Shown here: piece by piece, positions 61,332-64,000 of the stretch
Layout of the letters: the number at the start of each line of letters is the position of its first letter
Position numbering within the stretch: position 1 is the first letter of the stretch
Assembly: GCF_009870125.1 (NCBI RefSeq)
Contig: NC_046681.1
Location: 9,933,001-9,997,000, forward strand
Length of the DNA stretch: 64,000 nucleotides
DNA from: Drosophila pseudoobscura
Lineage: Eukaryota; Arthropoda; Insecta; Diptera; Drosophilidae
Direction: 5' to 3'
The notes under the pieces: generated by a model
The model's database searches: none
What the model was told of the DNA's origin: nothing
What the model saw: the letters and a program-made list of their open reading frames with translations, nothing else
Position numbers and translations under genes: made by a program

Positions 61332-62689
61332 GGATATACCTGGGACCGACCCCGGTAACCGGTAACTGGCGACCGGGGACCAAACGGACCATACCATGAG
61401 ACACCGAAAGCGAAACCAAAACGAAAACCAAGTCCAAGACCCCAGTCGCCAGACCCCAGACCCTGACCAGGTTTCGTTCTTCTACAGTGCTTTATGATAA
61501 ATGTGATTATTCTTACAAGGGTATATCACTTTGGGGTGCGGTATGTGACAGTTTGTGGGGTAGTTTATAGGGCGAAAGATAATTGAATATGAAAGACGAA
61601 AGAGTTTGATGAAAGATATATTTTCATTTGCTCAAATATATTCAGAGTTTAATATTCAGATAAAACCAATACTTATACCAAGGAAAATCAAATTTCTAGG
61701 CTTTGAAAATAGCTCCTGGCTCTCTTAATATTTAAGCCTTTTCTACTGGGTATCATACGGTCGCATTCCTTAGCTCAACCACTCTCCTACGTTATTTTTG
61801 GTCTGGTGATATAATATTTTTTACACCTCTCCCGAGCCTTTCTCCCGTCTTGTGCCTGGCCTTTGTAATTCACTGTAAATGTTGTAAAATGCCTGGCGTG
61901 TAATTTAATTAATAACAAAAAAAATCCACGCCAACAACAGAACAGAAAAAGAGCACGAAATAAGTATATGGGTGGCAGAAAAACGAGCAGTGAAAGTTTT
62001 GCAGTTATTAGTACGTTATAAAAGTAGTTTTGGAATGGGCCTACACTCCAGCCCACTCGTGTACCCACTCGTAAAGGAATAGTGCGGGTTTTATGAGCGT
62101 GTTTTGGTGGTTCAAATGGGGGAAAGGTTATAAAGAATTATGAAAAATGTCAACTGGGTTGGTCGGACTGTTCCTGGGGATGAGGAGGAGGTGTACTCGC
62201 ATGGCTATCCTTAGATGTAATTTTAAATATTTTTGCAAGAATGTATTAGAGTTGGGAGTGTATGTTTTTCTGAGGGTACGAGGAACTGTATCGTTAGAAA
62301 TAAAACCTCGCTGGGAGTTTGTTTTCCATATTTGATACCCAGTAGGGTATCAGCCTTATTAGTTCTCAACAAAAATTTAGGACAGGCTGCACCCACTTTC
62401 AAAAGCCGTGCTTTTTCATATATTTTCAGAATATTATGGATGGCTGAAAATGTTTTAAATACAATCCTTTTCTTTGCCATGTTATTCGCTTGTTAAACAA
62501 ACTGCAAGCAAAACCTGAAACCATAAAGTACGAGTATTTGTATTATTTGTATGTTTTTTTTTTTTTTGTTTTGCATATGTAAGATACGTACGAGTATGTT
62601 TCTGGCTGAAAGACAACCCGTCGCGACGTGGCGAACATTGTACAAAAGAAACAAGATTTTATGAATGAAATGGGATTCGTTTGGGGACG

Positions 62690-62725
62690 ATCCGATCCGA
62701 TCCGCAGCGATCCGCACCGATCGAC
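62690..62725. repeat. GATCCGAT-type cluster
   Basis: GATCCGATCCGATCCG is followed by GCGATCCGCACCGATCG, echoing the cluster at 30759-30812. Confidence 0.6.
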
Positions 62726-64000
62726 GAGACTTGTTGGCTACCTGGCCGCACACACTGCCATATCCCATACGTCATTCATAATCGCCGCTAACAAATGTTG
62801 ATAAATGAACAAATTATTAACCGAATTTGGTGTTTGTTTTTTGTGGAGGTCTCTCTCTCTCTATATCTCTCTTGATTTAAATAAATCGTGCCATTTATCA
62901 TGTCCGAGCATTAGACCGGACAAAGGCGAACAATATTATGTTGAAATCATTGGTTAACCATTTAGGTTGAAGAAGTTTTTCATATGGAAATGGGGGCCAA
63001 GAGACCACCCGAGCACCACCTATATAGGGAAATTATCTCTCTCTCTCTCCCTGTCCCTCACTTCTAAGCCAGGGTTGCTTATCGATTACAACTAATCGTG
63101 ATTAAGTGCATTCCATTTGAGAGTCCCCTTTCCCAGTCGGAGCTTGCATATGGGCCGTCGCCTGGCAGTATGCTGCAGACTCATGCTGCCACAGCCACAG
63201 CCACAGACAGACAGAGAGAGAGAGACACAGAGAGTCCAAGACAAATTAATCGACGCGATCAATTCCGCGACTCTCCTGCGACTGCGACTGTGACTCTCCG
63301 CTGCTGATTTTGATCTTCGACACTTTGGGCATGACTGGAGGCTGGAGGCTGGGGCTGCGGCTGCCCCTCAGGAGTCACTCTGCCACAAGATCTGCTCAGT
63401 CACGGGACGCCAACTCAGCATTTCTGGCGGTGTTAAATAGCTTGTTTGTTATGCACCCCACACACACAATACATACATCCATAATCCATAATCCATAGAT
63501 GTGTACTCCTGCCTGCCTGACTGTCTAACACTCGACTTCAGAGCGAAGTCCAATCCGGGGATTAGCCGCCTCAAATAACTCACGATTGTTGCTGAGATTG
63601 TCAGTCATTGAGGCTGGCTCTCTCAGTGGGTTTTATTAGCACTCGACATTGTTGGATCTCTGAAGTGTGTTCTGGCTTGTTTGCGCTGATGTTGCAACAA
63701 TGACGCGACACAAAACCACCAGCACATTGTATAGAAATCTTTTATGATGGATTCTCGTTTCCACCGAGTCATGCCGCTGAGCAAGGCACGCGTCAAAGTT
63801 GCCATCGATATTTGGGGTTTGGGATCTCTAAAATGTTGTACGAGTCGTCGATCTGGTCGTGGGCTGGTGCACTTGAAAGCTGCGACAAATTTGGGTCAGG
63901 CGGGGCCCCAAATGAAGGTTTCAAAATTCAACAAAAAATTCTGACAAGACTTACTGACTCGGCGCTTCCGTTTCGCCTCGGGGCAATTCCAGGAATTCAA

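Larger units (their letters stand above)
35352..64000. other. 28.6-kb interval without recognisable genes
   Basis: I found no exon I can support. ORFs of 100-155 codons here have compositional bias or overlap simple repeats. The interval contains three minus-strand copies of the dispersed repeat, most of the TACGAGTA octamers, CTG-rich and CAG-rich tracts (36955-37030, 49425-49560), several hexamer microsatellites, G-rich tracts and an AT-rich block at 57530-58050. Confidence 0.55.

Noticed and set aside
1..64000. CRISPR arrays, integrases, retroviral gag/pol ORFs
   Set aside because: No regularly spaced direct repeats with unique spacers and no reverse transcriptase or integrase motif were seen; the only mobile element recognised is non-coding.

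Overview
The window is Drosophila genomic DNA, most likely from an obscura-group species. The species is an inference: proteins and splice sites are typical of Drosophila, promoters carry DRE, CAGCTG and Motif-1 elements, there is an INE-1/DINE-1-type element near 34.3-35.4 kb, and noncoding DNA is rich in short tandem repeats. There are no prokaryotic features, no recognisable tRNA or rRNA genes and no CRISPR array.

From 1 to about 13.6 kb the DNA is a compact block of housekeeping genes with short spacers: the 3' end of Coq6 (+), a GT25 collagen galactosyltransferase (-, orthologue of CG31915), Cox11 (-), an unrecognised helical protein (-), Elongator subunit Elp4 (-), the GARP/EARP tethering subunit Vps52 (+, seven exons), a TXNDC17/TRP14-like thioredoxin (-, three exons), Tim21 (+, three exons) and the ciliary transition-zone protein Tmem231 (-). 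Three of these act in mitochondria (Coq6, Cox11, Tim21), two in secretory or endosomal traffic (CG31915, Vps52), one in tRNA wobble modification (Elp4) and one in cilia (Tmem231). Exon joins below were worked out by hand from splice consensus and reading-frame continuity. Vps52 and the TXNDC17-like gene converge with 78 bp between stop codons; Elp4 and Vps52 share a 456-bp divergent promoter.

From 13.6 to 19.8 kb genes are sparse. A tentative two-exon single-pass membrane protein lies at 14491-15389 (-), followed downstream by coding-like sequence in shifted frames. A polytopic membrane protein lies at 18672-19726 (-), probably two exons and 266 residues.

From 19.8 kb to the end (about 44 kb) I find no convincing exon. 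This stretch holds microsatellites, CAG/CTG-rich tracts, one complete DINE-1-like element with 14-bp terminal inverted repeats, six copies of a dispersed repeat of roughly 130 bp whose core reads ATCAGCACTTTCGGATGAGC, many copies of the octamer TACGAGTA, several G-quadruplex-type tracts and a few perfect palindromes. It could be a large intron or a long intergenic regulatory region; the sequence alone does not decide.
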